64,000 bases of DNA from Bradyrhizobium sp. CCGB12 (GCF_024199845.1 NZ_JANADO010000001.1:2356001-2420000); one strand, 5' to 3'; positions 26,998-36,663 are shown, counted from the first letter of the stretch. The notes: a model not told the origin generated them from the sequence alone. A program made the numbers and translations.

Positions 26998-27516
26998 ATG
27001 TCGAAGCGACCCCTGTTGATCCTGATTGCTGCGTTCGCCGCCTCGCCGGCGGCGGCGCATGTGTCGCTCGAGACCAAGCAAGCCACGGTCGGCACGTCGT
27101 ACAAGGCGGTGTTCACCGTGCCGCACGGCTGCGCGGGCTCGCCCACGGTGAAGATCCGCGTGCAGATCCCGGAAGGGGTGATTGCGGTCAAGCCGATGCC
27201 GAAAGCGGGCTGGAACGTCGATGTCGTCGAGGGCAAGTATGCTGCGGAGTACGACTATCACGGCAACAAGCTCTCTTCCGGCGTCAAGGAGGTGGCGTGG
27301 TCCGGCGGCAAGCTGCCGGACCACAACTACGATGAGTTCGTCATCAGCAGCTTCCTCACGAGTAGCCTGAAGCCGAACACGATGCTGTACTTCCCGGTCG
27401 TCCAGGAATGCGAGACCGGTGTCAGCCGCTGGATCGAAATCCCGGCAGAGGGGGCCGGGCCCTCGCATGAGGGCAAGTCGCCGGCGCCGGGCGTGAAGCT
27501 CCTGCCAAAGCCTTGA
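26998..27516 (+). CDS. YcnI-family (DUF1775) copper-binding protein
   Basis: This 172-residue exported protein has a signal peptide ending SPAAA, giving a mature N-terminus HVSLETKQ whose first histidine is the known copper ligand of YcnI domains. The core (YKAVFTVPHGCAGSPTVKI, then WSGGKLPDHNYDEFVIS) is typical. The start at 26998 has a GAAGGG site 8 bases upstream; ATGs at 26974 and 26980 are possible alternatives. It is tightly packed between the YtkA-like and CopCD genes and corresponds to PcuD of the described Bradyrhizobium operon. Confidence 0.85.
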   Translation: MSKRPLLILIAAFAASPAAAHVSLETKQATVGTSYKAVFTVPHGCAGSPTVKIRVQIPEGVIAVKPMPKAGWNVDVVEGKYAAEYDYHGNKLSSGVKEVAWSGGKLPDHNYDEFVISSFLTSSLKPNTMLYFPVVQECETGVSRWIEIPAEGAGPSHEGKSPAPGVKLLPKP

Positions 27517-29075
27517 TGCGCATCTTCGCCGCGCTCGCGACGCTGCTCTTCGTTGTCGGCTTCGCGACCGGCGCGTTAGCTCATGCGGCACTCGTCGCGG
27601 TCGAGCCGACGAGCGGCAGCATGCTTGCGAGCGCGCCGAAGGCAGTGGTGCTGCGGTTCAACGAGGCCGTGACGCCGGGGGCGATCCGGTTGATCGATGG
27701 CGCGGGCACGACACGGGACGATTTGCGCGTCGACGCGTCCGGAGAGGCCATCTCGGTCGCGATGCCGCCGGACCTGCCGCAGGGCACAGCGGTCGTCAGC
27801 TATCGCGTGATCTCGCAGGACGGCCATCCCGTCGCGGGATCGATGATCTTCTCGATCGGCATGCCAACGGGGACGCAACCTCCCGCAAACGTCGATCGCG
27901 GATTGACTACACTGATCTGGCTGGCGCGTGTCGGTCTCTATCTCGGACTCTTCGTCGGCGTTGGCGGCGTGTTCTTTGCGCGCTGGGTTGCATGGTCGAC
28001 GACCGGTATGACCGTTCCGCGCGTGGCGCTCGCCATCGGTATTCCGAGCGCCGCGGCATCCCTTGGCGCATTGGGCCTCGATCTCCTCGGCCTGCCACCA
28101 TCGGCTCTCGCGACAGCTCCTCCCTGGAAGGTTGCGTTCGCGACCAGCGCCGGCCCCGCGCTGCTGGTTGCCATCGCTGCGATGCTGTTTGCACTGATGG
28201 CGCTACGGAGCGTGTGGTATGCGCGCGCTCTTGCCGTTGTCGCGTTCATAAGCGTCGGTCTGTCGCTCGCCATGATCGGGCACGCTGCAACGGCCCCGCC
28301 GGAGGCGTTGACCCGGCCGGCGATCTTTCTCCACGGTCTCGGCGTCACCATCTGGATCGGCGCTCTCGCGCCGCTCGTCGCGCTCGTGTCGAAGCCGACG
28401 ATTGCGACGCTCCCGGTCGTGAACCGCTTTTCCCGCATCGCTGCGCTCGCGGTCGGCGTGCTGGCCTTGACCGGCCTCGCACTCGCGATCGTTCAGCTCG
28501 AAAAGCCGGTAGCGCTGATTGAGACCCGCTACGGGCTCATCCTCTCGATCAAGCTTGCATTGGTCACAGGATTGCTGGCGCTTGCCGCGCTCAATCGGTT
28601 CTGGCTGACACCAGCGCTGGCGAGGGACGAGAAGGGACCCGCGCTCAAGCGCTCGATCCTGCTGGAAGGTGCGATCGCACTCGCGATCCTCGTCGTCGTC
28701 TCCGGCTGGCGCTTCACGCCGCCGCCGCGGACCATCGTTCCGGAGGCGCCCTTGGCGATTCATATTCACAGCGACAAGGCCATGTTCCAGGTGCTTGTCT
28801 CGCCGGGCAAGGCTGGCCTCGACGATTTCGTGCTCCAGCTCATGACCGGGGATGCGACGCCGCTGGCGGCCAAGGAGGTCACGCTCACCCTGAGCCTGCC
28901 GGAGCGGGGTATCGAGCCGATGGAGCGGAGCGCCTCGCTCGGACCGGATGGCTATTGGCATGTACGCAAGGTCGAGCTGCCCTTTGCCGGTCGCTGGCAT
29001 GTCCGTATCGATGCGCTGGTCACCGATTTCGAGAAGGTGACACTTGAGGACGAGCTTGAGGTGGCGCCGGAATAA
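27516..29075 (+). CDS. CopC-CopD fusion with C-terminal YtkA-like domain
   Basis: This 519-residue protein has three parts. A signal peptide is followed by a CopC domain whose mature N-terminal His23 ([10 protein letters not shown]) and later DGHPVAG motif are the copper ligands. A CopD-type membrane domain of about eight helices spans residues 130-400, with histidines in [12 protein letters not shown] and [11 protein letters not shown] periplasmic YtkA-like domain (from about 415) ends the protein. It probably moves copper across the inner membrane. The ATG overlaps the YcnI stop (TGATG), and a terminator follows about 60 bases later. Confidence 0.88.
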   Translation: MRIFAALATLLFVVGFATGALAHAALVAVEPTSGSMLASAPKAVVLRFNEAVTPGAIRLIDGAGTTRDDLRVDASGEAISVAMPPDLPQGTAVVSYRVISQDGHPVAGSMIFSIGMPTGTQPPANVDRGLTTLIWLARVGLYLGLFVGVGGVFFARWVAWSTTGMTVPRVALAIGIPSAAASLGALGLDLLGLPPSALATAPPWKVAFATSAGPALLVAIAAMLFALMALRSVWYARALAVVAFISVGLSLAMIGHAATAPPEALTRPAIFLHGLGVTIWIGALAPLVALVSKPTIATLPVVNRFSRIAALAVGVLALTGLALAIVQLEKPVALIETRYGLILSIKLALVTGLLALAALNRFWLTPALARDEKGPALKRSILLEGAIALAILVVVSGWRFTPPPRTIVPEAPLAIHIHSDKAMFQVLVSPGKAGLDDFVLQLMTGDATPLAAKEVTLTLSLPERGIEPMERSASLGPDGYWHVRKVELPFAGRWHVRIDALVTDFEKVTLEDELEVAPE

Positions 29076-29134
29076 GGGGCGCCGGTGCGGCTCAAGCTGA
29101 ACCTGAAGTCGACGGAAAAATGACAAGGAATTTC

Positions 29135-29152
29135 GCCGCGTTAGCGGCTTTT
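29135..29152 (+). terminator. Intrinsic terminator of the copper operon
   Basis: GCCGC-GTTA-GCGGC followed by TTTT lies about 60 bases after the CopCD stop and about 75 bases before proS. It would separate the copper operon from the proS unit. Confidence 0.6.
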
Positions 29153-29227
29153 CCTCATTCCCGGTCTTGTGTTTTCGCTCCCAATCCGCTTTCACTGCAG
29201 GCCATCACTGATTCCTCGAGTATTGCC

Positions 29228-30547
29228 ATGCGGTTGTCGCGGTTCTTTCTGCCCATCCTGAAGGAAAATCCGAAAGAGGCGGAGATCGTCTCGCATCGGC
29301 TCATGCTGCGCGCCGGCATGATCCGGCAGGAGGCCGCGGGCATCTATGCCTGGCTGCCGCTCGGCTTCCGCGTGCTCAAGAAAATCGAGCAGATCGTGCG
29401 CGAGGAGCAGGACCGGTCCGGCGCGATCGAGGTCTTGATGCCGACGCTCCAGCTCGCCGATCTCTGGCGCGAGAGCGGCCGCTACGATGCCTATGGCCCG
29501 GAGATGCTGCGCATTGCCGACCGCCACAAGCGCGAGCTGCTGTACGGGCCGACCAACGAGGAAATGATCACCGAGATCTTCCGCGCCTATGTGAAGTCGT
29601 ACAAGAACCTGCCGCTCAACCTCTATCATATTCAATGGAAATTCCGCGACGAGCAGCGTCCGCGCTTCGGCGTGATGCGCGGCCGCGAGTTCCTGATGAA
29701 GGACGCCTATTCGTTCGACCTCAACGAGGCGGCAGCGCGGGTCGCCTACAACAAGATGTTCGTCGCATATTTGCGGACCTTTGCGCGGATGGGGCTGAAG
29801 GCGATCCCGATGCGCGCCGAGACCGGGCCGATCGGCGGCGATCTCAGCCACGAGTTCATCGTGCTCGCCGAAACCGGCGAATCCGGCGTGTTCATCAATC
29901 GCGACGTGCTGGACCTGCCGGTGCCGGGCGAGGACGTCGATTATGAGGGCGACCTGACGCCGATCATCAAGCAATGGACGTCGGTCTATGCGGCAACGGA
30001 AGACGTTCATGACGCCGCGCGCTTCGAGCGGGAAGTGCCGGCGGACAAGCGCGTCAACACCCGCGGCATCGAGGTCGGTCAGATCTTCTATTTCGGCACG
30101 AAGTATTCGGAGCCGATGAAGGCGCTGGTCGCCGGGCCCGACGGCGTCGATGTGCCGATCCACGGCGGCTCCTACGGCGTCGGCGTCTCGCGCCTGCTTG
30201 GCGCCATCATCGAGGCCTGCCACGACGATGCCGGCATCAAATGGCCGGAAGCCGTGGCGCCGTTCCGCGCCGTGGTGCTCAACCTCAAGCAGGGCGATGC
30301 CGCGGTCGATGCGGCCTGCGAGAAGCTCTATGCGGAGCTCTCGGCCAAGGGCGTCGACGTGCTCTATGACGACACCGACCAGCGCGCCGGCGCCAAATTC
30401 GCCGCCGCCGACCTGATCGGCATCCCCTGGCAGATCATGATCGGGCCGAAGGGGCTTGCCGACGGCAAGGTCGAGATCAAACGGCGCAGCGACGGCGCGC
30501 GCGAGACCATGTCGCCTGCCGACGCGGTCGCCCGGCTGGTCGGCTGA
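29228..30547 (+). CDS. proS: Prolyl-tRNA synthetase (short alphaproteobacterial type)
   Basis: This 439-residue class II synthetase charges tRNA-Pro in the cytoplasm. Motif 2 ([26 protein letters not shown] region) and motif 3 ([16 protein letters not shown]) are intact. The protein is shorter than E. coli ProS because the editing insertion domain is missing, as usual in alphaproteobacteria. The start at 29228 ([15 protein letters not shown]) is the family N-terminus; a longer frame from 29120 is not conserved-looking. It lies 73 bases before lolC. Confidence 0.97.
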   Translation: MRLSRFFLPILKENPKEAEIVSHRLMLRAGMIRQEAAGIYAWLPLGFRVLKKIEQIVREEQDRSGAIEVLMPTLQLADLWRESGRYDAYGPEMLRIADRHKRELLYGPTNEEMITEIFRAYVKSYKNLPLNLYHIQWKFRDEQRPRFGVMRGREFLMKDAYSFDLNEAAARVAYNKMFVAYLRTFARMGLKAIPMRAETGPIGGDLSHEFIVLAETGESGVFINRDVLDLPVPGEDVDYEGDLTPIIKQWTSVYAATEDVHDAARFEREVPADKRVNTRGIEVGQIFYFGTKYSEPMKALVAGPDGVDVPIHGGSYGVGVSRLLGAIIEACHDDAGIKWPEAVAPFRAVVLNLKQGDAAVDAACEKLYAELSAKGVDVLYDDTDQRAGAKFAAADLIGIPWQIMIGPKGLADGKVEIKRRSDGARETMSPADAVARLVG

Positions 30548-30620
30548 ATATTGTTCATCGCGCGATATCGCGGCCGCCAATCCGGCCACAATTGACCCCG
30601 AATCATGGGATTATCGAGCG

Positions 30621-31901
30621 ATGGATGAGACCATGACCGAAACCGTGCAGACTGCGCCTTTTGCGCCATTCGAGTGGATGCTGTCGGCGCGCTATTTGCG
30701 CGCGCGGCGCAAGGAGGGATTCATCTCGGTCATCGCCGGGTTCTCGTTTCTCGGCATCATGCTGGGCGTGGCGACGCTGATCATCGTGATGGCCGTCATG
30801 AACGGCTTCCGCAAGGAATTGCTCGACAAGATCCTGGGGCTGAACGGCCACATCCTGGTCCAGCCGCTGGAATCGCCGCTGACCGACTGGAAAGACGTCG
30901 CCGACCGCATCAGCCAGGTCCAGGGCATCCGGCTGGCTGCGCCCGTGGTCGACGGCCAGGCGCTGGCGTCCTCGCCGTGGAACGCCTCGGGCGTGCTGGT
31001 GCGCGGCATCCGCTCCGACGACCTCAACAACCTCACCTCGATCGCCAAGAACATCAAGCAGGGTTCGCTCGAGGGCTTTGACGACGGGCAGGGCGTCGCG
31101 ATCGGCCGGCGGCTCGCCGACCAGCTGTCGCTGCACGCCGGCGACAGCGTGACGCTGGTGGCGCCGAAGGGCGCGGTCACCCCGATGGGCACGACCCCGC
31201 GCATCAAGCCGTACAAGATCGTCGCCGTGTTCGAGATCGGCATGTCCGAATACGATCTCGGCTTCGTGTTCATGCCGCTGGCGGAGGCGCAGGCCTATTT
31301 CAACCGCAGCAACGACGTCACCTCGATCGAGGTGTTCACCACCAATCCCGACAAGATCGACGCCTTCCGCAAGGCGGTGACGGAAGCCGCAGGGCGCCCG
31401 GTGTTCCTGGTCGACTGGCGGCAGCGCAACTCGACCTTCTTCAACGCGCTCCAGGTCGAGCGCAACGTGATGTTCCTGATCCTGACCATGATCGTGCTGG
31501 TCGCCGCGCTCAACATCGTTTCCGGCCTGATCATGCTGGTGAAAGACAAGGGCAGCGACATCGCGATCCTGCGCACGATGGGGGCCTCGCAAGGCTCGAT
31601 CATGCGCATCTTCCTGATCACGGGCGCCTCGATCGGCGTGGTCGGCACGCTGGTCGGCTTCTTCGTCGGCCTCGTGATCTGCCTCAACATCGAATCGATC
31701 AGGCAATTCTTGTCCTGGCTCACCAGCACCGAGCTGTTCTCGCCGGAGCTCTACTTCCTGTCGAAGCTGCCCGCCGAGATCGACGTCGGCGAGACCACGG
31801 CCGTCGTCATCATGGCGCTGACGCTGTCGTTCCTGGCGACACTCTATCCGTCCTGGCGCGCCGCGCGCCTCGATCCCGTCGAAGCGCTGCGGTACGAGTG
31901 A
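30621..31901 (+). CDS. lolC: LolC/LolE-family lipoprotein-releasing permease
   Basis: This 426-residue inner-membrane protein releases outer-membrane lipoproteins to LolA. One membrane helix near residue 40 ([20 protein letters not shown]) is followed by a large periplasmic domain. Three C-terminal helices and the closing [17 protein letters not shown] typical of the family complete it. Alphaproteobacteria use a single LolC/E-type protein as a homodimer with LolD. The stop is 7 bases before lolD. The ATG at 30633 is a possible alternative start. Confidence 0.94.
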   Translation: MDETMTETVQTAPFAPFEWMLSARYLRARRKEGFISVIAGFSFLGIMLGVATLIIVMAVMNGFRKELLDKILGLNGHILVQPLESPLTDWKDVADRISQVQGIRLAAPVVDGQALASSPWNASGVLVRGIRSDDLNNLTSIAKNIKQGSLEGFDDGQGVAIGRRLADQLSLHAGDSVTLVAPKGAVTPMGTTPRIKPYKIVAVFEIGMSEYDLGFVFMPLAEAQAYFNRSNDVTSIEVFTTNPDKIDAFRKAVTEAAGRPVFLVDWRQRNSTFFNALQVERNVMFLILTMIVLVAALNIVSGLIMLVKDKGSDIAILRTMGASQGSIMRIFLITGASIGVVGTLVGFFVGLVICLNIESIRQFLSWLTSTELFSPELYFLSKLPAEIDVGETTAVVIMALTLSFLATLYPSWRAARLDPVEALRYE

Positions 31902-31908
31902 GGGGCTG

Positions 31909-32613
31909 ATGGAGCAGCAGCAGGGGGCGGAAGATGTACCGGTCATTTATCTCCACGAGATAAAGCGGCAGTACCTGCAGGGCGAGGTGCCGCTGACAAT
32001 CCTCGACAACGCCAACCTGGCGCTGTGGGCCGGACAGTCGGTCGCGCTGGTGGCGCCGTCGGGCTCGGGCAAATCGACGCTGCTGCACATCGCGGGGCTG
32101 TTGGAAGCGCCCGATTCCGGCGAGGTCTACGTCAACGGCGCGCCGACCTCGCAACTGCCCGACATCGAGCGCACGCAGCTGCGCCGCACCGATATCGGCT
32201 TCGTCTACCAGTCGCACCGGCTGCTGCCGGAGTTCTCGGCGCTGGAGAACGTCATGATGCCGCAGATGATCCGCGGCCTGAAGAAATCCGAGAGCGTCAA
32301 GCGCGCCAAGGAGATCCTGGGCTATCTCGGCCTCGGCGACCGCATCACCCATCGCCCGGCCGAGCTGTCCGGCGGCGAGCAGCAGCGCGTCGCGATCGCA
32401 CGTGCGGTCGCCAACGCGCCGCGCGTGCTGTTCGCGGACGAGCCGACCGGCAACCTCGATCCGCACACGGCCGATCACGTCTTCCAGGCCCTGATGCAGC
32501 TGGTCAAGGCAACCAAGGTTTCCATGCTGATCGCGACCCACAATATGGAGCTCGCCGGCCGCATGGACCGGCGCGTGTCGCTGTCGAACGGCCAGGTGGT
32601 CGAGCTCGAATAA
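31909..32613 (+). CDS. lolD: Lipoprotein-releasing ABC ATPase LolD
   Basis: This 234-residue ATPase drives lipoprotein release through LolC. Walker A (APSGSGKST), Q-loop ([20 protein letters not shown], the LolD/MacB-type stretch), signature ([15 protein letters not shown]), Walker B ([12 protein letters not shown]) and H-loop (ATHNMEL) are all present. It is 7 bases after lolC. Its stop codon is followed immediately by a 37-nt element shared with the sugar ABC permease gene. dnaE, often the next gene in relatives, is about 18.8 kb away. Confidence 0.96.
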   Translation: MEQQQGAEDVPVIYLHEIKRQYLQGEVPLTILDNANLALWAGQSVALVAPSGSGKSTLLHIAGLLEAPDSGEVYVNGAPTSQLPDIERTQLRRTDIGFVYQSHRLLPEFSALENVMMPQMIRGLKKSESVKRAKEILGYLGLGDRITHRPAELSGGEQQRVAIARAVANAPRVLFADEPTGNLDPHTADHVFQALMQLVKATKVSMLIATHNMELAGRMDRRVSLSNGQVVELE

Positions 32614-32650
32614 CAAAAAATGCGAAAACAACCCCATGCACAGTAGCCGG
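32614..32650 (+). repeat. 37-nt element, copy B (abutting the lolD stop)
   Basis: It starts at the base after the lolD TAA and matches copy A (16744-16780, opposite strand) at 35 of 37 positions. In both places it lies directly 3' of an ABC-transporter gene and in the same orientation as that gene. Confidence 0.7.
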
Positions 32651-32743
32651 CGGCTGCCGGCCACGATCGGGGTGACGCGTTCCAACTGATTGATATGTCC
32701 AGCAAACCCGCTGCGCCGACGCATCGCCGGCGCGCACGGGCCG

Positions 32744-33823
32744 TTACGGCCGGATCACGGTCAATTTGAATGGCCCGCCATTGGCCGCAGCGTGCTCCAC
32801 CGCCGCGTTGGCATGGTCGAGGTCGAACGCCGTCGGCTCGTAGTCCTCCAGCCGCAGCAGCCCGGCGCGCACAAGCGCGATCAGGCGACTGGCCGCATCC
32901 GGCGGATACATCCAGACGCCGTGGATGCTGATGCAGTTGCGCATGATCCAGGGGTAGGGCAGGTCGAGCCCTGCGCCGCCCGCCATGCCGACGCCGCCCA
33001 TCAACACGACGCGGCCATAGGGACGCACGGTCATGATCGCGGCGCGCACGACGGTGGTGCTCACCAAGGGCGGCATGATGTCGAACACGCAATCGATCGG
33101 TCCTGATGCGGCGCGCTTCATGCTCTCGCGGTCGTCGTCCTCGACGCCGGTGAGCTTGACCGGCTTCACCCGTGCGCCGAAGCGGCGGACGAGGTCGGCG
33201 AGGATTTTTTCGTTGCGGCCCGGCGTTACCACGCAGGCCGCGCCCATCGCGAGCGCAACCGAGACGGCGGCGCTGCCGAAATTGCCGGTGGCCCCGCTCA
33301 CCAGCACGGTCTCGCCTGGCCGCAGGTTGGCAGCGAGGAAGCCGCCATAGGGCACCAGCAGCGTGCCCAGCGCGCACCATTGCGTGGCTTCCTCCGGCGT
33401 GATCGCGCCGAGGCGTTTGACGTTCTCGGTCGGCACGCGCATCTGCTCGGCAAACGAGCCGTGGCGGAAGTGTTGTTGCAGGCGCATGCCGCCCGGACCG
33501 GCGGCGGTCAGTCCTTGCAGGGCGATGTCGGGCGCAACGGCGTCGTCGCGCGAGCGTACAGTCGGGTCGCAGAACACCCAGTCGCCGATGGCAAGCTTGG
33601 TTGCGTCCGGGCCGATCGCGCGCACGCGGCCAATGCCGCCGGGGCCCGGGATGATCGGCAGGTCTAGCGCATAGTTGCGCTCTCCGCTGAAGACCTCGTT
33701 CATGTAGGACAGGACGCGCGTCGCGACGACGTCGACAATGACCTCGCCGGTCCCGAGCACCGGTTCGGGGGCATTCTCGATCACCAGCGGCGATCCCAGG
33801 GATTTGAGCACGGCAGCTTTCAT
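32744..33823 (-). CDS. MDR-superfamily oxidoreductase (zinc-free alcohol dehydrogenase/quinone reductase-like)
   Basis: This 359-residue medium-chain dehydrogenase/reductase has a GroES-like N-terminal half and a Rossmann nucleotide-binding region (VSGATGNFGSAAVSVALAMG at about 176-194). The usual catalytic zinc Cys is absent (ATRVLSYMNEV instead), so it is probably a zinc-free NAD(P)H reductase. The start at 33823 has an AGGTGA site. It is divergent from an XRE-family regulator with only about 110 bases between, a common arrangement for a regulated detoxification pair. The substrate is unknown. Confidence 0.88.
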   Translation of the reverse strand: MKAAVLKSLGSPLVIENAPEPVLGTGEVIVDVVATRVLSYMNEVFSGERNYALDLPIIPGPGGIGRVRAIGPDATKLAIGDWVFCDPTVRSRDDAVAPDIALQGLTAAGPGGMRLQQHFRHGSFAEQMRVPTENVKRLGAITPEEATQWCALGTLLVPYGGFLAANLRPGETVLVSGATGNFGSAAVSVALAMGAACVVTPGRNEKILADLVRRFGARVKPVKLTGVEDDDRESMKRAASGPIDCVFDIMPPLVSTTVVRAAIMTVRPYGRVVLMGGVGMAGGAGLDLPYPWIMRNCISIHGVWMYPPDAASRLIALVRAGLLRLEDYEPTAFDLDHANAAVEHAAANGGPFKLTVIRP

Positions 33824-33933
33824 GATGTTCACCTCAAAGTGGGGTGAAGCGCATATGCGCCGGCTTGGAGAGGACAAGAAGGCCTGGTATTATCCTAGTA
33901 TTCCAAGAGCCCTCCATCGCGGGAGCGACATCA

Positions 33934-34713
33934 ATGGCCGACCCACGCCGCGTCGAATTCGGCGATTTCCTGAGGTCCCGCCGCGAAAAGCTGTCACCGA
34001 AGACGGTCGGGCTTCCGGCTGGCCGCCGGCGGCGCACCGCGGGGCTGCGGCGTGAGGAGGTCGCGCAGCTCGCCGGCATCGGCGTCGACTGGTACATCCG
34101 CCTCGAACAGGGCCGCACCGTCAGCCCCTCGGTCACCACCGTCGATGCGCTCGCCCGCGCACTGCGCCTCAGCAAGACCGAGCACGCGCATCTGAAGGCG
34201 CTGGCACGCGACGGCGCGAGGGCCGCCTTCGTGCCCGAGATCGTGCCGCTGCCCGTCCGGCGGATGATCGAGAGCCTGAAGCAGCCCGCCTATGTCACCG
34301 GACGGCGCTGGGACGTGCTGGCTTGGAACGCGGCGGCCGAGGAGGTCTTTGGCTTCGGGCAACTGCCGGAGCAGGATCGCAATACGCTGCTCCTGGTGTT
34401 GACGAACAAGCAGACGCGAAAATTCTATGGCGCGGGCTGGGCGGACGTCGCCAAGAGCATGGTCGCGATGTTTCGCGCCACGCACGACGTCTGGGCCGGC
34501 GACCCCGCCTTCGCCGAATTGCTCATGCGGCTGCGCCAGGGCAGTCCGGAATTCGTCAAATGGTGGGAGGCCCATGAGATCCGCAGCACCGCCTCGGGCC
34601 TCAAGACCATGAACCATCCGACCAAGGGCCTGCTCCGGTTCGAGCACACCAGCTTTCAGGCCAATGACGATCCGGCGCTGAAGCTGGTGATTTATACGCC
34701 GCTCGGGGCGTAG
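33934..34713 (+). CDS. XRE-family regulator with MmyB-like ligand-binding domain
   Basis: This 259-residue regulator has an N-terminal helix-turn-helix (FLRSRREKL, GLRREEVAQLAGIGVDWYIRLEQGR). A C-terminal MmyB-like PAS-type domain follows (RWDVLAWNAAAEEVFG, then RFEHTSFQANDDPALKLVIYTP). MmyB-type domains bind small hydrophobic ligands. It probably controls the divergent MDR oxidoreductase. Its last 337 coding bases are repeated near-identically at 41638-41974, which makes this gene the left boundary of an inserted segment. Confidence 0.9.
   Translation: MADPRRVEFGDFLRSRREKLSPKTVGLPAGRRRRTAGLRREEVAQLAGIGVDWYIRLEQGRTVSPSVTTVDALARALRLSKTEHAHLKALARDGARAAFVPEIVPLPVRRMIESLKQPAYVTGRRWDVLAWNAAAEEVFGFGQLPEQDRNTLLLVLTNKQTRKFYGAGWADVAKSMVAMFRATHDVWAGDPAFAELLMRLRQGSPEFVKWWEAHEIRSTASGLKTMNHPTKGLLRFEHTSFQANDDPALKLVIYTPLGA
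34365..34701 (+). repeat. Direct repeat, left copy (3' end of the XRE regulator gene)
   Basis: This 337-bp stretch inside the regulator gene matches 41638-41974 in the same orientation with 9 base differences, 7 of them synonymous. The offset is exactly 7273 bases with no gaps. It bounds the radical-SAM/cyclase segment on the left. Confidence 0.92.
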
Positions 34714-34849
34714 GCTCACAAAGGGCAGGCGTCAGCTCCGAGCGGAAACATCACGGTCAGTTGCCGCACGGCGTTCCGGCTGAAGCTACGCTGAACCCTC
34801 TCGGTGATCTCCCGCAACTCAACGAAGGGTGACGTGGCTTTCCGATGGA

Positions 34850-35386
34850 TCAACCGTATCGCAGAGCGCAACGCACCGGTTGGTAGAACTGCTCACTGTA
34901 TTCTGCACCGCGATCCCGGTCACGGAAGGCATTCAGGTCCGCAACAAGTTGTGCAAATACCGATCCAGTGTGCATCTCATCGCCGAACGTCTCGATAGCG
35001 TGGAGTGTAGTAAAGCCCCAAATAGTGCGATAACGCCCACTGTGCTTTTCACTACTTATTGAAACTGCGTACGTTCCACGGTAGGTCACGTCCTCTGGAA
35101 CTGCATTCGCAATCTTCACCTCATTGTCGATCAGCCATTTTTTGAAGGCATCGTGTTGATCGAATGGGACGTTGTAACCCCATTCAACCACGAGTGCACC
35201 AAGGAGGACGCTATTTTTAAGGAGCGTTTCGATATCAGCCTTACCCTCGCCATGCTTGAGAAGGTCGCAAAACGGGAAAGAGGCGCCAGTTCGCACCTCT
35301 GGTTCTATAGGCTTAATGCTTGGGAAGGTAAGCCTTTCGCCCGCGATAAGACTCGTAACAAGTTGGGTCGGATCAATGTTACTCAT
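34850..35386 (-). CDS. Unknown 178-aa protein of the radical-SAM operon
   Basis: This soluble-looking 178-residue protein begins MSNIDPTQLVTSLIAGERL and ends EQFYQPVRCALRYG. It has no signal peptide or membrane segment and only two cysteines. I do not recognise a family. It has a strong AGGAGG site 7 bases before the ATG and overlaps the PqqD-like gene by 8 bases, so the two are translationally coupled and very likely act together. It could be an accessory partner or even the protein substrate of the maturase; neither is shown by the sequence. Confidence 0.75.
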   Translation of the reverse strand: MSNIDPTQLVTSLIAGERLTFPSIKPIEPEVRTGASFPFCDLLKHGEGKADIETLLKNSVLLGALVVEWGYNVPFDQHDAFKKWLIDNEVKIANAVPEDVTYRGTYAVSISSEKHSGRYRTIWGFTTLHAIETFGDEMHTGSVFAQLVADLNAFRDRDRGAEYSEQFYQPVRCALRYG

Positions 35387-35678
35387 TCAGTCCCTCCTCT
35401 AATTCTATCAGACCTCGTTCGTGCAAATTTTTGAGGCCGATGGCCAGATGACGCCTAGCTTCGCTCTCGGACATCTGGCCTTCCACTTTTTGTCGGTACC
35501 GTTGCTCAATTTCGTACGACGTGCAGCCGTCGCAGAGTTCAAATATCAGCCAAGCGTTAAGGTTCAGCATGAACAGCTTCGGCGGATTGGGCCGAAACAC
35601 CACACAACTCCTCATCTCCTCAACCGGCCGTACCCGGAGGCTTGGGACGCGCCTGTAGCAACCATTCAGGAAGGACAC
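35379..35678 (-). CDS. PqqD-like peptide chaperone (RiPP recognition element)
   Basis: This 99-residue protein has the PqqD/RRE pattern: RVRPVEEMRSCVVFRPNP, then FMLNLNAWLIFELCDGCTSY, then helices ending AIGLKNLHERGLIELEE. Such domains bind the leader of a precursor peptide and present it to a radical SAM enzyme. The GTG start at 35678 has an AAAGGAG ribosome-binding site and lies 59 bases inside the end of the radical SAM gene. An ATG at 35615 would cut the first strand. The overlap indicates one transcript and coordinated translation. Confidence 0.72.
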   Translation of the reverse strand: MSFLNGCYRRVPSLRVRPVEEMRSCVVFRPNPPKLFMLNLNAWLIFELCDGCTSYEIEQRYRQKVEGQMSESEARRHLAIGLKNLHERGLIELEEGLNE

Positions 35679-36663
35679 GCACGTCTACTCCTTTGTTAAG
35701 CAATTTATCGAACGGATCCGGCGCGTCCCAGGCGCCGTGAAACGCGTACGCGGTAGAACGACATCCGCCATGGGAGCCTTGGCTCGATGAACAGGTGGGG
35801 CAGGTGTCGGTAACGCGACCCGATCTCAACTCACGATAGAGCGGGTGTTGCCACGTTTCCATAAAGGGCACATCTTTTATGTTCCCGTAATCAACGTATT
35901 CTCGTAGATAGGCGCAACCTATTGAATTTCCGAACGCGTTAACGGCAGCCATCTGCCAGCACGAATTGCCATTATTTGGATGCCAAGACTGCATAAGTCT
36001 CATGCCGTTTGGCAACCGAAGTGAATCAAGAGCAGCATGCATCTCGTCGAGCGATAGAGCGAATTCCGCCCAGCTATGTTTGAAGCGCCCAAGCGGATAA
36101 GGCCGCAAAATGGCGACTGTCTTGACACCAAGCCTGTCGGCTAACTCAAGAAAGTCCTGCAGATCTCTGACATTTCTTTGATTAAGGATTGTAAGTAGCT
36201 GTGTCTCAATTCCTGCGTCCAGCAGATGTTTGACGGCTTCACAGGCGAGTGCGTGGCTTCCACTCGTTCCAGTGAAATAGTCGTGGACCTCTGCGCGAGG
36301 GCTGAGAATATCGACAAGTACAATACCAACGCCGATCTCTCTCAATTCCCTAGAAAGAGTGCGGGTTATGAGCGTCCCGTTAGTACGAACTTCCGTAAAG
36401 AAACGACTCGATGCGAAAGTAAGGAAGGGCAGGAAGTCGGGCCTGTGAAAGGGTTCTCCTCCCTCGATATAGAGGAACACTACACCCAACTCTGCGATTT
36501 CGTTAAGAAAGCGCTCCCAGTCATCGCCGGTCAGTTCGGCGACAGCCTTTTGGGGCGAGCAATCAGCATAGCAATGCCGGCACGAGAGGTTGCACGTCTC
36601 AGTGAAGCAGATCGAAAGCTTGAGAGGTTTCTCCAACGAAAACGGGTTCTGAATGGAAGCCAT
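35620..36663 (-). CDS. Radical SAM/SPASM-domain peptide maturase
   Basis: This 347-residue radical SAM enzyme has the 4Fe-4S motif C24-x3-C28-x2-C31 (TETCNLSCRHC) and a GGEPF motif at 68-72 in the SAM-binding barrel. C-terminal cysteines C235, C250, C288, C291 and C301 form a SPASM/twitch-like auxiliary cluster set. Relatives modify ribosomal peptides (PqqE, MftC, AlbA and others). The start at 36663 was chosen; 36672 is 3 codons longer. It is followed by overlapping PqqD-like and unknown genes, the core of a RiPP-type pathway. Base composition is less GC-rich than the flanks, suggesting transfer. Confidence 0.88.
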   Translation of the reverse strand: MASIQNPFSLEKPLKLSICFTETCNLSCRHCYADCSPQKAVAELTGDDWERFLNEIAELGVVFLYIEGGEPFHRPDFLPFLTFASSRFFTEVRTNGTLITRTLSRELREIGVGIVLVDILSPRAEVHDYFTGTSGSHALACEAVKHLLDAGIETQLLTILNQRNVRDLQDFLELADRLGVKTVAILRPYPLGRFKHSWAEFALSLDEMHAALDSLRLPNGMRLMQSWHPNNGNSCWQMAAVNAFGNSIGCAYLREYVDYGNIKDVPFMETWQHPLYRELRSGRVTDTCPTCSSSQGSHGGCRSTAYAFHGAWDAPDPFDKLLNKGVDVRVLPEWLLQARPKPPGTAG

